A stretch of DNA of 64,000 nucleotides from Stutzerimonas stutzeri (GCF_038561965.1 NZ_CP139348.1:2294001-2358000); one strand, 5' to 3'; positions 43,157 to 53,478 are shown, counted from the stretch's first letter. The notes: generated by a model from the letters alone, not told the origin. Translations and numbers: made by a program.

Positions 43157-44149
43157 ATGAGCAGTTTCAAGGCACTACAAGTCAGCGAGGCGGCCGAAGG
43201 CCGTTTCGAATCCAAAGTCGTCGAGCGCGGCGTCGACGAGCTGCCAGCCGGCGAGGTGCTCATCCGGGTACGTTATTCCTCGCTGAACTTCAAGGATGCG
43301 CTTTCGGCCAGCGGCAACCGCGGCGTCACCCGGTCCTATCCACACACACCGGGGATTGATGCGGCGGGTGTCGTGGCGTCTTCCAGCGTGAGTGAGTTCA
43401 CCGAAGGCGACGAGGTGATCGTCACCGGCTACGACTTGGGCATGAACACTGCCGGTGGCTTCGGACAGTACATCCGCGTTCCGGCGGCCTGGGTAATCAA
43501 GCGGCCTCAGGGCCTGTCCCTGCGCGAAGCGATGATTCTCGGCACTGCCGGGCTCACGGCAGCGCTTTGTGTCGACAAGCTTGAACAGGCCGGGCTTGAG
43601 CCGGGCGACGCTTCCATTCTCGTGACCGGGGCAACGGGTGGCGTTGGTAGCATCGCGGTCGCGCTGCTGGCTAGCCTCGGCTACAAGGTGGCGGCAGTCA
43701 CCGGTAAGGCCGATCAGGCTGACTTTCTGACCCGTCTGGGTGCTAGTCAGGTTGTCGAGCGGGCCGCGCTGCAGGCCGGTGTGGAAAAGGCCTTGCTCAA
43801 GGAACAGTGGGGCGGGGCGGTTGATACCGTCGGCGGCGATATCCTGTTCAATGTCGTCAAGTCCCTGCAGCGAGGCGCGAGCGTAGCCTGTTGCGGGCTT
43901 ACTGCCGGTACGCAGTTCCAGGCCAGTGTGCTGCCCTTCATTCTGCGTGGGGTCAATCTGTTGGGCGTGGACTCGGTGGAGATTCCGTTGGTGGTCAAGG
44001 CGTCCATGTGGGACAAGCTCTCGTTGCAGTGGAAGCTGGCCAACCTCGAAGATCTGACTCACGAGATCGGTCTAGAGCAATTGCCAGAGGCCATCGAGCG
44101 CATTCTGGCCGGTGGCCAAGTGGGACGCATACTGGTGCGTGTCGATTGA
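43157..44149 (+). CDS. Medium-chain reductase, YhdH/AcuI (acryloyl-CoA reductase) type
   Basis: A 330-residue NADPH-dependent oxidoreductase of the zinc-independent quinone-oxidoreductase branch. The Rossmann motif is VTGATGGVGSIAVALL, and the N-terminal run YSSLNFKDALSASGNRGVT is characteristic of YhdH, which reduces acryloyl-CoA to propionyl-CoA. AGGGGA precedes the ATG at 43157. It lies 14 bases after sohB and is likely co-transcribed. Confidence 0.9.
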   Translation: MSSFKALQVSEAAEGRFESKVVERGVDELPAGEVLIRVRYSSLNFKDALSASGNRGVTRSYPHTPGIDAAGVVASSSVSEFTEGDEVIVTGYDLGMNTAGGFGQYIRVPAAWVIKRPQGLSLREAMILGTAGLTAALCVDKLEQAGLEPGDASILVTGATGGVGSIAVALLASLGYKVAAVTGKADQADFLTRLGASQVVERAALQAGVEKALLKEQWGGAVDTVGGDILFNVVKSLQRGASVACCGLTAGTQFQASVLPFILRGVNLLGVDSVEIPLVVKASMWDKLSLQWKLANLEDLTHEIGLEQLPEAIERILAGGQVGRILVRVD

Positions 44150-44264
44150 ATCAGTTGCGCCTGATGAACGGTTTATCAGCGTAATAGTGGCAATGAATTT
44201 CCTTTCGAAGCGGCGTTTGGCGGACTCTAGCGCCACTCCCGAACGCAACCAAGGAAATCCGCTC

Positions 44265-44366
44265 ATGAAGAAGCTCGCCGAGAAAATCAAACAGATCGCT
44301 TCCGGAAAAAAGGCGACCGAGATTGCCGCACCAGTTGAGCATCCCAATTTCTGGATGTACCAATGA
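44265..44366 (+). CDS. Conserved small protein, 33 residues
   Basis: A short frame with a consensus ribosome site (AAGGAA, eight bases before ATG) and a perfect terminator right after it. The product is a basic amphipathic helix (MKKLAEKIKQIASGKK) followed by an extended tail ending PNFWMYQ. No signal peptide or membrane segment. An in-frame start further upstream (44193) would add 24 residues. Its own ribosome site and terminator argue for a real gene; I do not recognise its function. Confidence 0.6.
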   Translation: MKKLAEKIKQIASGKKATEIAAPVEHPNFWMYQ

Positions 44367-44372
44367 CGCAAT

Positions 44373-44400
44373 AAAAAGCCCGCCAATTGGCGGGCTTTTT
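44373..44400. terminator. Bidirectional terminator
   Basis: AAAAAGCCCGCC and GGCGGGCTTTTT form a perfect 12-bp stem around AATT with T-runs on both strands, serving the small gene and the convergent DUF934 gene. Confidence 0.95.
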
Positions 44401-44427
44401 ATTTACAGCTATTGCGCCTTGCTTATG

Positions 44428-44911
44428 TCAGGGCTGGCGACGGCGGAACAGCGGGCGGTCATCGTCAGCCGCGGCCTGATAGGTCACCGAAAAATCTTTC
44501 AGACCTTCCAGGGCATCGATAGGGTCGCGATCGGCACGAATGGCGAACGCATCGAAGCCGCAGCGGCGCATATAGAAAAGTTGATCACGTAGCACATCGC
44601 CGATGGCGCGAATTTCGCCCTTATAACCGTAGCGCTCACGTAGTAGGCGGGCGCTGGAGTAATGGCGGCCGTCGGTGAAGCTCGGGAAATTCAGGGCGAT
44701 GACCTGAAAATGCTCCAGGTCATCGGCGATATCTTCGATCTGCTCGTGCGCATCGAGCCATACGCCGAGGCCGCCATCGCGGGCTTTCAGGGCGTGTGCG
44801 TGATCTAACCAGAGGTGCAGAGGGACGATCAGATCGTCGCTGTTGCACAGATCGTCGAGCGTCTGCTCCTTGGGCAGCAGATGCCAGGTTTCGTCGACCA
44901 GCTGATCGTTC

Positions 44912-44928
<17 letters not shown>
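44428..44928 (-). CDS. DUF934 protein, sulfite reduction accessory
   Basis: A 166-residue DUF934 protein, found beside cysI in many proteobacteria and thought to help sulfite reduction, perhaps in electron delivery; the biochemical role is not settled. Motifs include FPSFTDGRHYSSARLLRER and FDAFAIR. ATG at 44928 has AAGGAG upstream. It begins 17 bases inside the end of cysI, so the two are translationally coupled. Confidence 0.9.
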
Positions 44929-46570
<1,642 letters not shown>

Positions 46571-46685
46571 AAATGTCCTGTTTTCAGGCTGTCTGCAGCA
46601 TTCGCGCGCACGGCCGCGCACCCATTTAGGGAGGGCGGCACGATACCAGCTGTCGGTTATGCGCAAAAGTGATGTTTGGGAATAT

Positions 46686-46699
46686 GTTTAGAACTAAAC
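46686..46699. promoter_or_regulatory. Palindrome in AT-rich region upstream of cysI
   Basis: GTTTAG-AA-CTAAAC is a perfect palindrome in a locally AT-rich stretch 116 bases upstream of cysI. It may bind a sulfur regulator such as CysB, whose sites are poorly defined, or lie in the promoter. Confidence 0.35.
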
Positions 46700-46805
46700 C
46701 AAGCGAAACGGACTTATGGCTCACTGCCCTTGAGCAACTTCCTTCCGTGGTCTTAACTGGCTGAAACAGGCGGTTGACCTGTTTGAATTGCTAGAGGAAA
46801 GACTC

Positions 46806-46907
46806 GTGAGAAACGACCAGCGCGACAGTGTAGTGGACGCCGCGGCGATCTTCGCCTTGATCATGCTAGCCGTGGGCACGGCTATATTCTGGGTCAGCCA
46901 CCAGTAG
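46806..46907 (+). CDS. Small single-span membrane protein, 33 residues
   Basis: GTG start with AGAGGAAAG five bases upstream. The product begins with nine polar residues (MRNDQRDSV) and then has one hydrophobic helix (AAAIFALIMLAVGTAIFWV), ending VSHQ. This is the usual plan of a small inner-membrane protein, N-terminus in the cytoplasm by charge. It lies alone between cysI (divergent) and the DUF2970 gene (convergent). No function can be assigned. Confidence 0.6.
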   Translation: MRNDQRDSVVDAAAIFALIMLAVGTAIFWVSHQ

Positions 46908-46915
46908 CGGCCAGC

Positions 46916-47128
46916 TCAACCGACAAAGTAGAGCACCAGTTTCACCAATCCCAGGATCACCAGCACGAACAGTGCGGTAAATCCCACGCCAAGCATGATG
47001 AAATGGCTGGGTTTACCCTGGCTGAAATCCCGGGTTCTGTTTTTGCCGCTTTGCACGCCCAGCGCGGCGGCTAATACGCTGCCCAGCATTTCTCGAAGCG
47101 TCAGGTTCTTCTCCTGCTTATCACTCAT
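46916..47128 (-). CDS. DUF2970 small membrane protein
   Basis: A 70-residue protein with a soluble N-terminal half (LTLREMLGSVLAAALGVQ) and one C-terminal membrane segment (IMLGVGFTALFVLVILGLV). This matches the DUF2970 family of proteobacteria; function unknown. GAGG precedes the ATG at 47128. Confidence 0.88.
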   Translation of the reverse strand: MSDKQEKNLTLREMLGSVLAAALGVQSGKNRTRDFSQGKPSHFIMLGVGFTALFVLVILGLVKLVLYFVG

Positions 47129-47203
47129 GGCTGCCTCGGATCACGGTTTTTCATGAGTCTAGCTGAGCTGTGCAGTCTCGCCGTCTACCGGTCAGCGCTC
47201 GCT

Positions 47204-47653
47204 TCAGAGGCTCTCTTTGAACCAGTCCCACAGCCCCAGAGAGAAATCCGGGAACAGATTGATGCCCAGGGCGGACTTGAGCAGATAGAGGATCACCAGA
47301 CCAACCAGGCCCGAGAACAGCAGAAAAAAGGTCGCCAGCGCAGCCTTGGCTATCAGCGAGAGATTTTGCTGCGGACGGGTAAGGTTTCGCTTGTTACGGC
47401 CAGCAACGATCGCGAAGTAGTAACGATCGCGCCAGACTCGTACCGTGCCGCGCAGGTCGACTCGATGTTTGACCCATGACCGCGCGCCGAATACGCCACG
47501 CAATGCGTCGAGCTGCTCCGCGCTGAAGGATTCGCGCAAATGCTCGGGCAGTCGCTGCTTGAGGCCACGGATGAAGGGGTCGTGCTCCCCGGGCGCGTCT
47601 GAATAGGGCTTGGGGTAGGGCGTGCGTTCTTCGTCTGCTGCGGGTGACGTCAT
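47204..47653 (-). CDS. Conserved membrane-anchored protein of unknown function
   Basis: A 149-residue protein with a soluble N-terminal region (about 1-95) that includes AEQLDALRGVFGARSWVKHR and a paired-strand segment WVKHRVDLRGTVRVWRDRYY, then one membrane segment (about 103-126) and a short amphipathic tail ending WDWFKESL. I recognise no named domain. It follows the LRR-kinase gene by 24 bases on the same strand and may share its transcript. Confidence 0.8.
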   Translation of the reverse strand: MTSPAADEERTPYPKPYSDAPGEHDPFIRGLKQRLPEHLRESFSAEQLDALRGVFGARSWVKHRVDLRGTVRVWRDRYYFAIVAGRNKRNLTRPQQNLSLIAKAALATFFLLFSGLVGLVILYLLKSALGINLFPDFSLGLWDWFKESL

Positions 47654-47677
47654 TGCGGGTCGCTCAGGTAAGGCGCG

Positions 47678-48994
47678 TCAGAGCGCGGCGAGTGTGATGT
47701 GCAGCTGGCTGAAGTCGGGGCGGCGCGCTGGCTGCTCGGACATGCACTGATTCTGCAGTTCGCTCAGGGTATGCCGGCGTGGGTCGTTATCGAAGCCCGG
47801 GCAGCGTTGCAGCAATTCCTCTAACAGGCAACCGAAGGCGCGGGATTCGACGCGCCGCAGGGCCTCTCCGATAGCGCTGTCTGGCTCGAAGAAAGATGCC
47901 GCGCCGAAATCGCTGAGCAAACATTCGCCGTTGGGCTCGACCAGCAGATTGTGCGCATAGAGGTCACCGTGGAGGATGCCTCGCTCATGCAGGTGCGCCA
48001 CCGCCGATACGGTGCCTCGAGCAATGCGCAGCACCTGCTCCAAAGTGAAGGTTTTATCGTCGGCATAGCAATCACGCGTACAGCTGGCTAAGGACGGCGC
48101 ACCGGCCAGCGGCTGAAAGATCGGCTCGACCAGATCCATCAGCAGGCCCGGCGTCTGCCCCGCGTGTTCGGCCAGCGGCCCGGCAACGTCGATCAGGTTT
48201 GGATGGGCTCCGGCAGCTACGCAAGCGGCCGTCTCGCTATGGGGGAGGCCATCGCTGGTGACGTGGCCCTTGAACAACTTGGCGGCCATCTGTCTCGGCA
48301 ACCGCCCGGCAGGATGCCATTCGGCACGGTGAATGATGCCGGACGCACCCTGGCCCAGTTGCTCGTGCAGGATGACCTGTTCACGCGGGATTGCCGGTAG
48401 TGAATGGCGAGCGAGGCTCATCGTTTCGTTGGTGTCGCTAAAGGGGTTGCCGGCAGCGGCCAGCCAGCTAAGGCGCGGCAGCGTCAGCAACCAGTCGGGC
48501 AACGCTTGCAGGTGGTTCGCAGCGATGCGCAGCAGCTCGAGGTTGGTGCAATTCGCTAACGCGTCCGGCAGCGCAGCCAATTGGTTGCCGGCGAGCATCA
48601 GCTTTTGCAAGCGTCGGCACTTGCCAATCTCCTCGGGCAACGCCTGCAACTGATTGTCGGTGAGAATCAGCCAACGTAATGCCGGCGGAAGCGCCGCAGC
48701 AGGAAGATGGCGGATCTGGTTGGCCTTGAAGCCGATCATCTCCAGCTGCGCGCAGTCGCCGAGGCAGGCTGGCATCTCGGTAAAGAGATTGTCCGAGCAG
48801 AACAGGATGCGCAGCTTGCGCAGGCGAGAAAGGTCGGCTGGCAGCGCGTCAAGGCGATTATCCGAGAGGTTCAGCACCTCCAGCGTATCGGCAAGGCTGA
48901 AGATCGCTTCGGGAAAGGTCTGCAGATCGGCCGAGAGGTCGAGACGGCGGGTGCCGGCCAGCTCGCCACGTTCCAATTGTTCCAATGTATGCAT
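47678..48994 (-). CDS. Leucine-rich-repeat protein kinase
   Basis: A 438-residue fusion: about seven leucine-rich repeats (residues 38-185, repeat form L-L-L-N-L-LP) and an eukaryote-like kinase domain (about 205-435). Kinase landmarks are glycine loop GQGASGI (214-220), K239 in MAAKLF, HGDLYAHNL with D344 and N349, and DFG (362-364). All residues for phosphotransfer are present, so it is probably active. No membrane segment. Its substrate is unknown. Confidence 0.9.
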   Translation of the reverse strand: MHTLEQLERGELAGTRRLDLSADLQTFPEAIFSLADTLEVLNLSDNRLDALPADLSRLRKLRILFCSDNLFTEMPACLGDCAQLEMIGFKANQIRHLPAAALPPALRWLILTDNQLQALPEEIGKCRRLQKLMLAGNQLAALPDALANCTNLELLRIAANHLQALPDWLLTLPRLSWLAAAGNPFSDTNETMSLARHSLPAIPREQVILHEQLGQGASGIIHRAEWHPAGRLPRQMAAKLFKGHVTSDGLPHSETAACVAAGAHPNLIDVAGPLAEHAGQTPGLLMDLVEPIFQPLAGAPSLASCTRDCYADDKTFTLEQVLRIARGTVSAVAHLHERGILHGDLYAHNLLVEPNGECLLSDFGAASFFEPDSAIGEALRRVESRAFGCLLEELLQRCPGFDNDPRRHTLSELQNQCMSEQPARRPDFSQLHITLAAL

Positions 48995-49077
48995 GCGGCT
49001 TTGCGCTTTCCTTGCTGGGTAAGGCCGGTGTTGGCCATTGAGGGTATTGCGCTGGGACAGTGCTCGGCGAGGTGGGT

Positions 49078-50118
49078 TCAGGCGCCGCTATCAGCGCGCC
49101 GCTTGCGATCGAGCACCTGTTCAGCCCGTGCACGGAGCTGGCCACAGCCGCCGTCGATATCCTGGCCGGCCGAATTGCGTACCTTGGTCAATACGCCGCG
49201 GCTGTGCAGATAACGCACGATCTGCACGATGCGCTCGCCATCGGGGCGCTGAAATTCATCGTCTTCCAGGCTGTTGTAGGGGATCAGGTTCATCACCGCG
49301 TACTTGCCTTTGAGCAGGCGCAGGATGCCATCCATCTCGTCCTGGTTGTCGTTGATGCCCTTGAGCAGCGTCCACTGGTACTGGATTGGGAAACCCGTCG
49401 CGCGGGCATAGGCTTCGCCGAGTTCGATCAGTTCGTCCGGTGCGATCTGCGGCGCCCTTGGCAACAACGCCTGACGCAGCGTCGCATCGGTACTGTGCAG
49501 CGACAGGGCCAGCGCTGGTTTGACCTGCTGCTGCGGCAGGCGCTCGAACACGCGCATATCGCCGACGGTGGAGAACACCAGATTCTTGTGGCCGATGCCG
49601 CCGTCCGTGCCGAGCAGGTCGATGGCCTCGAGCACGTTGTCGAGGTTGTGGGCGGGCTCGCCCATGCCCATGAAGACCACTTTCTTGACTGGGCGGAAGC
49701 GCCGGGCGAGGGCGACCTGGGCGACGATCTCGGCGCTGCCCAACTGGCGCAGCAGGCCGCTCTTACCGGTCATGCAGAAGACGCAGCCCACCGCACAGCC
49801 GACCTGGCTGGATACACACAGGCCGTCGCGCGGCAGCAGCACGCTTTCCACCATCTGCCCATCGGCCAGCTCCACCAGCAGGCGCGCCGAACCGTCGGCC
49901 GCCGGATGCTCGGAGCGCAGCCGCGCCAGGCCGTCGAGCTTGGCGCTTAGCGCGGGCAAGCCTTCGCGCACGCTCAGCGGCAGGAAATCCTCAGCCTGTT
50001 GCTGGCGCCGGCCGACATCGAGCGGCAGGCCCTTGAGCCACGCACGGGTCATCCGCCCGATATGATGGGGCTTGGCGCCGATATCGGCGAGGCATTGCTG
50101 GAAGTCTAGGATTCGCAT
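49078..50118 (-). CDS. Radical SAM RNA methyltransferase, RlmN family paralogue
   Basis: A 346-residue radical SAM enzyme. The cluster motif is C108-X3-C112-X2-C115; the two extra cysteines that RlmN/Cfr enzymes use for methyl transfer are present as C101 (LCVSSQVG) and C325 (DIDGGCGQL). The chain is about 30-40 residues shorter than RlmN, mostly at the N-terminus, so this is a paralogue rather than the main rRNA A2503 methylase. Target unknown. Confidence 0.88.
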   Translation of the reverse strand: MRILDFQQCLADIGAKPHHIGRMTRAWLKGLPLDVGRRQQQAEDFLPLSVREGLPALSAKLDGLARLRSEHPAADGSARLLVELADGQMVESVLLPRDGLCVSSQVGCAVGCVFCMTGKSGLLRQLGSAEIVAQVALARRFRPVKKVVFMGMGEPAHNLDNVLEAIDLLGTDGGIGHKNLVFSTVGDMRVFERLPQQQVKPALALSLHSTDATLRQALLPRAPQIAPDELIELGEAYARATGFPIQYQWTLLKGINDNQDEMDGILRLLKGKYAVMNLIPYNSLEDDEFQRPDGERIVQIVRYLHSRGVLTKVRNSAGQDIDGGCGQLRARAEQVLDRKRRADSGA

Positions 50119-50140
50119 AGGGCGCGCATTCTATCCGGGG

Positions 50141-51289
50141 TCACGCGGTGAAGCGACGGCAGAACGGCACGATACCCAGCAGCAGAACTGCCAGCAGCGC
50201 AAACGCCATGCCCAGCGAGCTGAAATGCGCGACTACGCCCATCATGGCCGGACCGGCGAGTACACCGGCGAAACCGATGGTGGTCGCCACGGTGACGGCC
50301 AACTGCACCGGCATGCCATCCTGCCTGCTCAGGGATGAAATCAGTACCGGTGAGACGTTGGCACAGCCAAGTCCGCAAAGGCCGTAGCCGATCAGCGCGA
50401 CAGCCCAGTGCTCGGCGGCCAGGCTCAGGACGATGCCGAACGCAGCGAGTAACCCACCGAAAGCGATGACCCGCGCCGTGCCGAGGCTATGTACAAGGGA
50501 GCCGCCGGCGAAACGTGCGATTGTCACCATCAGCGCGAACGCCGCATAGCCGAGGCCACCTTTGGCCACTTCCAGGCCTTTCTCGCCGGTCAGGTACAGC
50601 GCGCTCCAGTCCAGCACTGCGCCTTCGGCCAGGTAGACGACGAAGCACATCAGCCCCACTAACAGCACCACCCCGGTGGGCCGCACGAAGGCAAAGCCGC
50701 CGCCCGGTGCGCGGTTCGGCAGAAAGCCGCGGGCGAGGCCGAGATTCGCCGCAATGATCAGCCCGATCATCAGAAAGCTGCCTACCTCCGGCGCCAGGCC
50801 GAAGGTCAGCAAACCAGTGAGCAGCAGCGCGCCACTGATGGCGCCGAGGCTGTACATGCCATGGAAGTTCGACATCAGCCGGCGGCCGACTGCCGTCTCC
50901 ACCAGCACCGCCTGAATGTTCATGATCACGTCGATGACGCCCAGGCTGCCGCCGAAGCAGAACAGCGCCAGAGCCAGCAGCCACATCGAATCGGTCAGCG
51001 CCATGCCGGCCAAGGCAAATGCCAGCAACACGACGCTGCAAAGCTGCACCGGACGGATACCCCAGCGGCTCACCAGTACGCCAGACAGCGGCATCCAGGT
51101 CAGCGAGCCGACGCCAATGCACAGCAGCAACAGGCCGAACACCGCATCGGTCATCTCGATGCGTTCGCGCACATAAGGCACCAGCGGCGCCCAGACGGAC
51201 AGGCCGAAGCCGGCCATGAAAAAACCGCAACGGGTCGCGTTGCGCACGATTGGGGCTTCGATTTGAACGGTATTACGGACCGCAAGCAT
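50141..51289 (-). CDS. MFS transporter
   Basis: About 382 residues with 12 predicted membrane segments; the MFS loop signature appears as GVLVSRWGIRPVQ. The early run RCGFFMAGFGLSVWAPLVPY fits the YbjJ/MFS subgroup of putative sugar or drug transporters. Two ATGs lie three codons apart (51298 and 51289); I use the second because GAGG is then at proper distance. Substrate unknown. Confidence 0.87.
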   Translation of the reverse strand: MLAVRNTVQIEAPIVRNATRCGFFMAGFGLSVWAPLVPYVRERIEMTDAVFGLLLLCIGVGSLTWMPLSGVLVSRWGIRPVQLCSVVLLAFALAGMALTDSMWLLALALFCFGGSLGVIDVIMNIQAVLVETAVGRRLMSNFHGMYSLGAISGALLLTGLLTFGLAPEVGSFLMIGLIIAANLGLARGFLPNRAPGGGFAFVRPTGVVLLVGLMCFVVYLAEGAVLDWSALYLTGEKGLEVAKGGLGYAAFALMVTIARFAGGSLVHSLGTARVIAFGGLLAAFGIVLSLAAEHWAVALIGYGLCGLGCANVSPVLISSLSRQDGMPVQLAVTVATTIGFAGVLAGPAMMGVVAHFSSLGMAFALLAVLLLGIVPFCRRFTA

Positions 51290-51623
51290 GGGCGGCATTC
51301 CTCGATGAACTGGGTTGGCATTGTGGTCGGGCGCGTAGCGAGCCGCGATTCACCAGAGGGCCAGCAGTCCGGTATCGAAGAGAAACAGCAGTCGGCTTCC
51401 CGCGGGCAGGCTTGAAGAGCAGGGGAGTGACGTGCAGAGCATGGAAGGGACAGTTGTCGGATAGGTGCATAGAGGATACACAACCCCGGCTATGGAACAA
51501 CCCGAGCACAAGTGCGGCCGGTACGCTGTTCCACTCAAAGCGGTGATCACAACCAGGCCGGTACGAGGGGTGTGCATGCTATCGTTAGCCGCTTTGCCGC
51601 CAAGTGCGCTGTCGGAGCAGTCG
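51290..51623. other. Divergent intergenic region with repeats
   Basis: A 334-base non-coding stretch. GGCCGGTACG occurs twice as a direct repeat (51516-51525 and 51556-51565), exactly 40 bases apart, with palindrome GTGATCAC (51543-51550) between them. I see no clear promoter. Confidence 0.5.
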
Positions 51624-51923
51624 ATGAAATTCATACACCAGCGCGAGCACCTCAACGAGGACGATATCGTCGTCGTCGAATGCTCGCAGACCTGCAATAT
51701 CCGCCTGATGAACGATGCGAACTTCCGCAGTTTCAAGAACGGCGGTCGCCACACCTACCATGGCGGCGCGTTCGATACATTTCCGGCGAAGATCGTGGTG
51801 CCGAGCACCGGATTTTGGAATATCACGATCGACACGGTCACCCGACGCCCGATCAGCGTGACGCGAAAACCGAACCTCAGCCACTCGATCAGGGTCATTC
51901 GTCGGTCCCCCTCGCGTCTGTAA
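51624..51923 (+). CDS. DUF1883 protein
   Basis: A 99-residue soluble protein, mostly beta strand, with the conserved runs VVVECSQTCNIRLMNDANF and YHGGAFDTFPAKIVVPSTG. This matches the DUF1883 family, found alone or fused to TIR domains in other bacteria; its function is not known. ATG at 51624 has GGAG six bases upstream; the frame extends upstream but through repeats. Confidence 0.85.
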   Translation: MKFIHQREHLNEDDIVVVECSQTCNIRLMNDANFRSFKNGGRHTYHGGAFDTFPAKIVVPSTGFWNITIDTVTRRPISVTRKPNLSHSIRVIRRSPSRL

Positions 51924-51966
51924 TCGCCAAATTGGCTGCGAGGCAACGAACCGGGAGCGACTTTTC

Positions 51967-52941
51967 TTGAACCGCAGCCACCATCCGTCCGCCGCAAATA
52001 CCAGCCCAAGCGGCCATGCGCTGGAGACACAAGGCAGCGATAGCCGCGGCGGAACCTCCCGTGCGCACCTCGGCATGCTGCTCTGGGCGCTTTTCGTCGG
52101 GTTGTCGTTTCCGGCCGTGGGCTTGCTCAGCGATGGGTTGCCGCCGTTGCTGCTGACCGCCATGCGCTTCGGCATCGCGGCGCTGGTGCTGGCACCGCTG
52201 GCCTGGAGCCAGAGCGAAGGGCGTCCAGGTTGGCGCACGCTGTTGCTCTACGCCGCCATGGGGCTATGCCTGGCGGGTTTTTTCGGCACCATGTTCTGGG
52301 CGGCCCATCGGGTCAGCGCGCTGTCGATGGCGACGTTGTTCGTCAGCGTGCCGCTATTGGCGTATTGCCTGGGCCGCGGGCTCGGCGTCGAGCAACCCGC
52401 CGGTCGTCTGCTGGCGGTACTGACGCTTGGTGCGAGCGGGGCACTCGGCCTGGCATGGGCCGAGAACGGTGGCGATTTCTCTGACATGCAGCTGGGCCTG
52501 GGCGAGCTGGGCTTCTTCTTCGGCTGTGTCGCTTCGGCGTTGTACCCGGTGCTCAGCAAATGGGGGCTGGCGAACGGCGTACTGCCGCGGCAGGCAGGGT
52601 TGCGCACGTTCTGGAGCCTGATCGCAGGCGCGGTTCTGATCGGCTTGATGGGCCTGATCTGGGAGCGCCCGGCGATGCTGCTGAGGATGAACCTGCTGGA
52701 TCTGCTGCTGGTGATCTACCTCGGCGTGTTCTCCAGCGCGATGACCTTCTTTCTTCAGCAGCGAGCGACCTCCGTTCTCAGTCCCGGTGCGGTCACGGCC
52801 TACAGCTACCTGGTGCCGTTTGTCTCGATGCTGCTGCTGTTCTTCGATCAGCCGACCCGCATGGGCATGCACTGGTTGCCTGGCAGCCTGTTGGTCGTGC
52901 TTGCCATCGGCCTGCTGCTGCGTCCTGACCGCCAGCCATAG
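51967..52941 (+). CDS. DMT-superfamily (EamA) transporter
   Basis: A 324-residue protein with about ten membrane segments arranged as two EamA repeats, for example FVGLSFPAVGLLSDGLPPLL in the first and VFSSAMTFFLQQRATS in the second. The family exports amino acids and other metabolites. The start is TTG at 51967, supported by GGGAG nine bases upstream; ATG at 52075 would remove a polar N-terminal extension and is the alternative. It converges on the NadR-like gene. Confidence 0.87.
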   Translation: MNRSHHPSAANTSPSGHALETQGSDSRGGTSRAHLGMLLWALFVGLSFPAVGLLSDGLPPLLLTAMRFGIAALVLAPLAWSQSEGRPGWRTLLLYAAMGLCLAGFFGTMFWAAHRVSALSMATLFVSVPLLAYCLGRGLGVEQPAGRLLAVLTLGASGALGLAWAENGGDFSDMQLGLGELGFFFGCVASALYPVLSKWGLANGVLPRQAGLRTFWSLIAGAVLIGLMGLIWERPAMLLRMNLLDLLLVIYLGVFSSAMTFFLQQRATSVLSPGAVTAYSYLVPFVSMLLLFFDQPTRMGMHWLPGSLLVVLAIGLLLRPDRQP

Positions 52942-52953
52942 GCTGACAGCCGG

Positions 52954-53478
52954 TCATTCACCCAGCAGTGCGCGGGTATGGGAAATGGCCTGACGCTCGC
53001 GTTCGGACCAACTGCCGCCGACCTCGATAAAGGGCTGGTCGCGCTGCTGCAACCAGTTGCGACAAGCCTCGAAGAAGTCCATTCGTTCACTGAAATCGGG
53101 CTGGCAGCGCTGGCCGTCGGCATGCCACTCGGCGCCCTCTGGCGAGAGCAATAGGTGCTGGTGGTAATCCCTCGCCAGTAGCTCATCCTCGAGCCAGGCG
53201 GGGCAGTCACCGAAGAGCGTGCGGCTCCAAAGCATGTTGCTCAGCAGGTGGGTGTCGAGGATCAGCAGGTGCGGTGCGCGGGCTCGCGCGGCATCTTCCT
53301 GGGCCAACTGCCCGCGGGCAATGGTCGGGATGTCGGCAAGCGTCGTATCGCGTTGCGTGAGCTCGATATAGTCACGCACGTATTCGCCGACCAGCACCCC
53401 GCCGAACGTGCGCAGCAGCCGCTCGGCAAGCCAGCTTTTGCCGCTGGACTCCGGGCCGGTAAGCACCAGCACCTTCAT
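52954..53478 (-). CDS. NadR-like ATPase, probable nicotinamide riboside kinase
   Basis: A 174-residue P-loop protein: Walker A GPESSGKS (8-15), LILDTHLLSN as the Walker B-type strand and a C-terminal SERERQAISHTR run, as in the kinase domain of NadR. It would phosphorylate nicotinamide riboside to NMN. The start overlaps the pnuC stop as ATGA (53475-53478), tying it to the transporter that brings in the substrate. No adenylyltransferase or HTH domain is present. Confidence 0.87.
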   Translation of the reverse strand: MKVLVLTGPESSGKSWLAERLLRTFGGVLVGEYVRDYIELTQRDTTLADIPTIARGQLAQEDAARARAPHLLILDTHLLSNMLWSRTLFGDCPAWLEDELLARDYHQHLLLSPEGAEWHADGQRCQPDFSERMDFFEACRNWLQQRDQPFIEVGGSWSERERQAISHTRALLGE

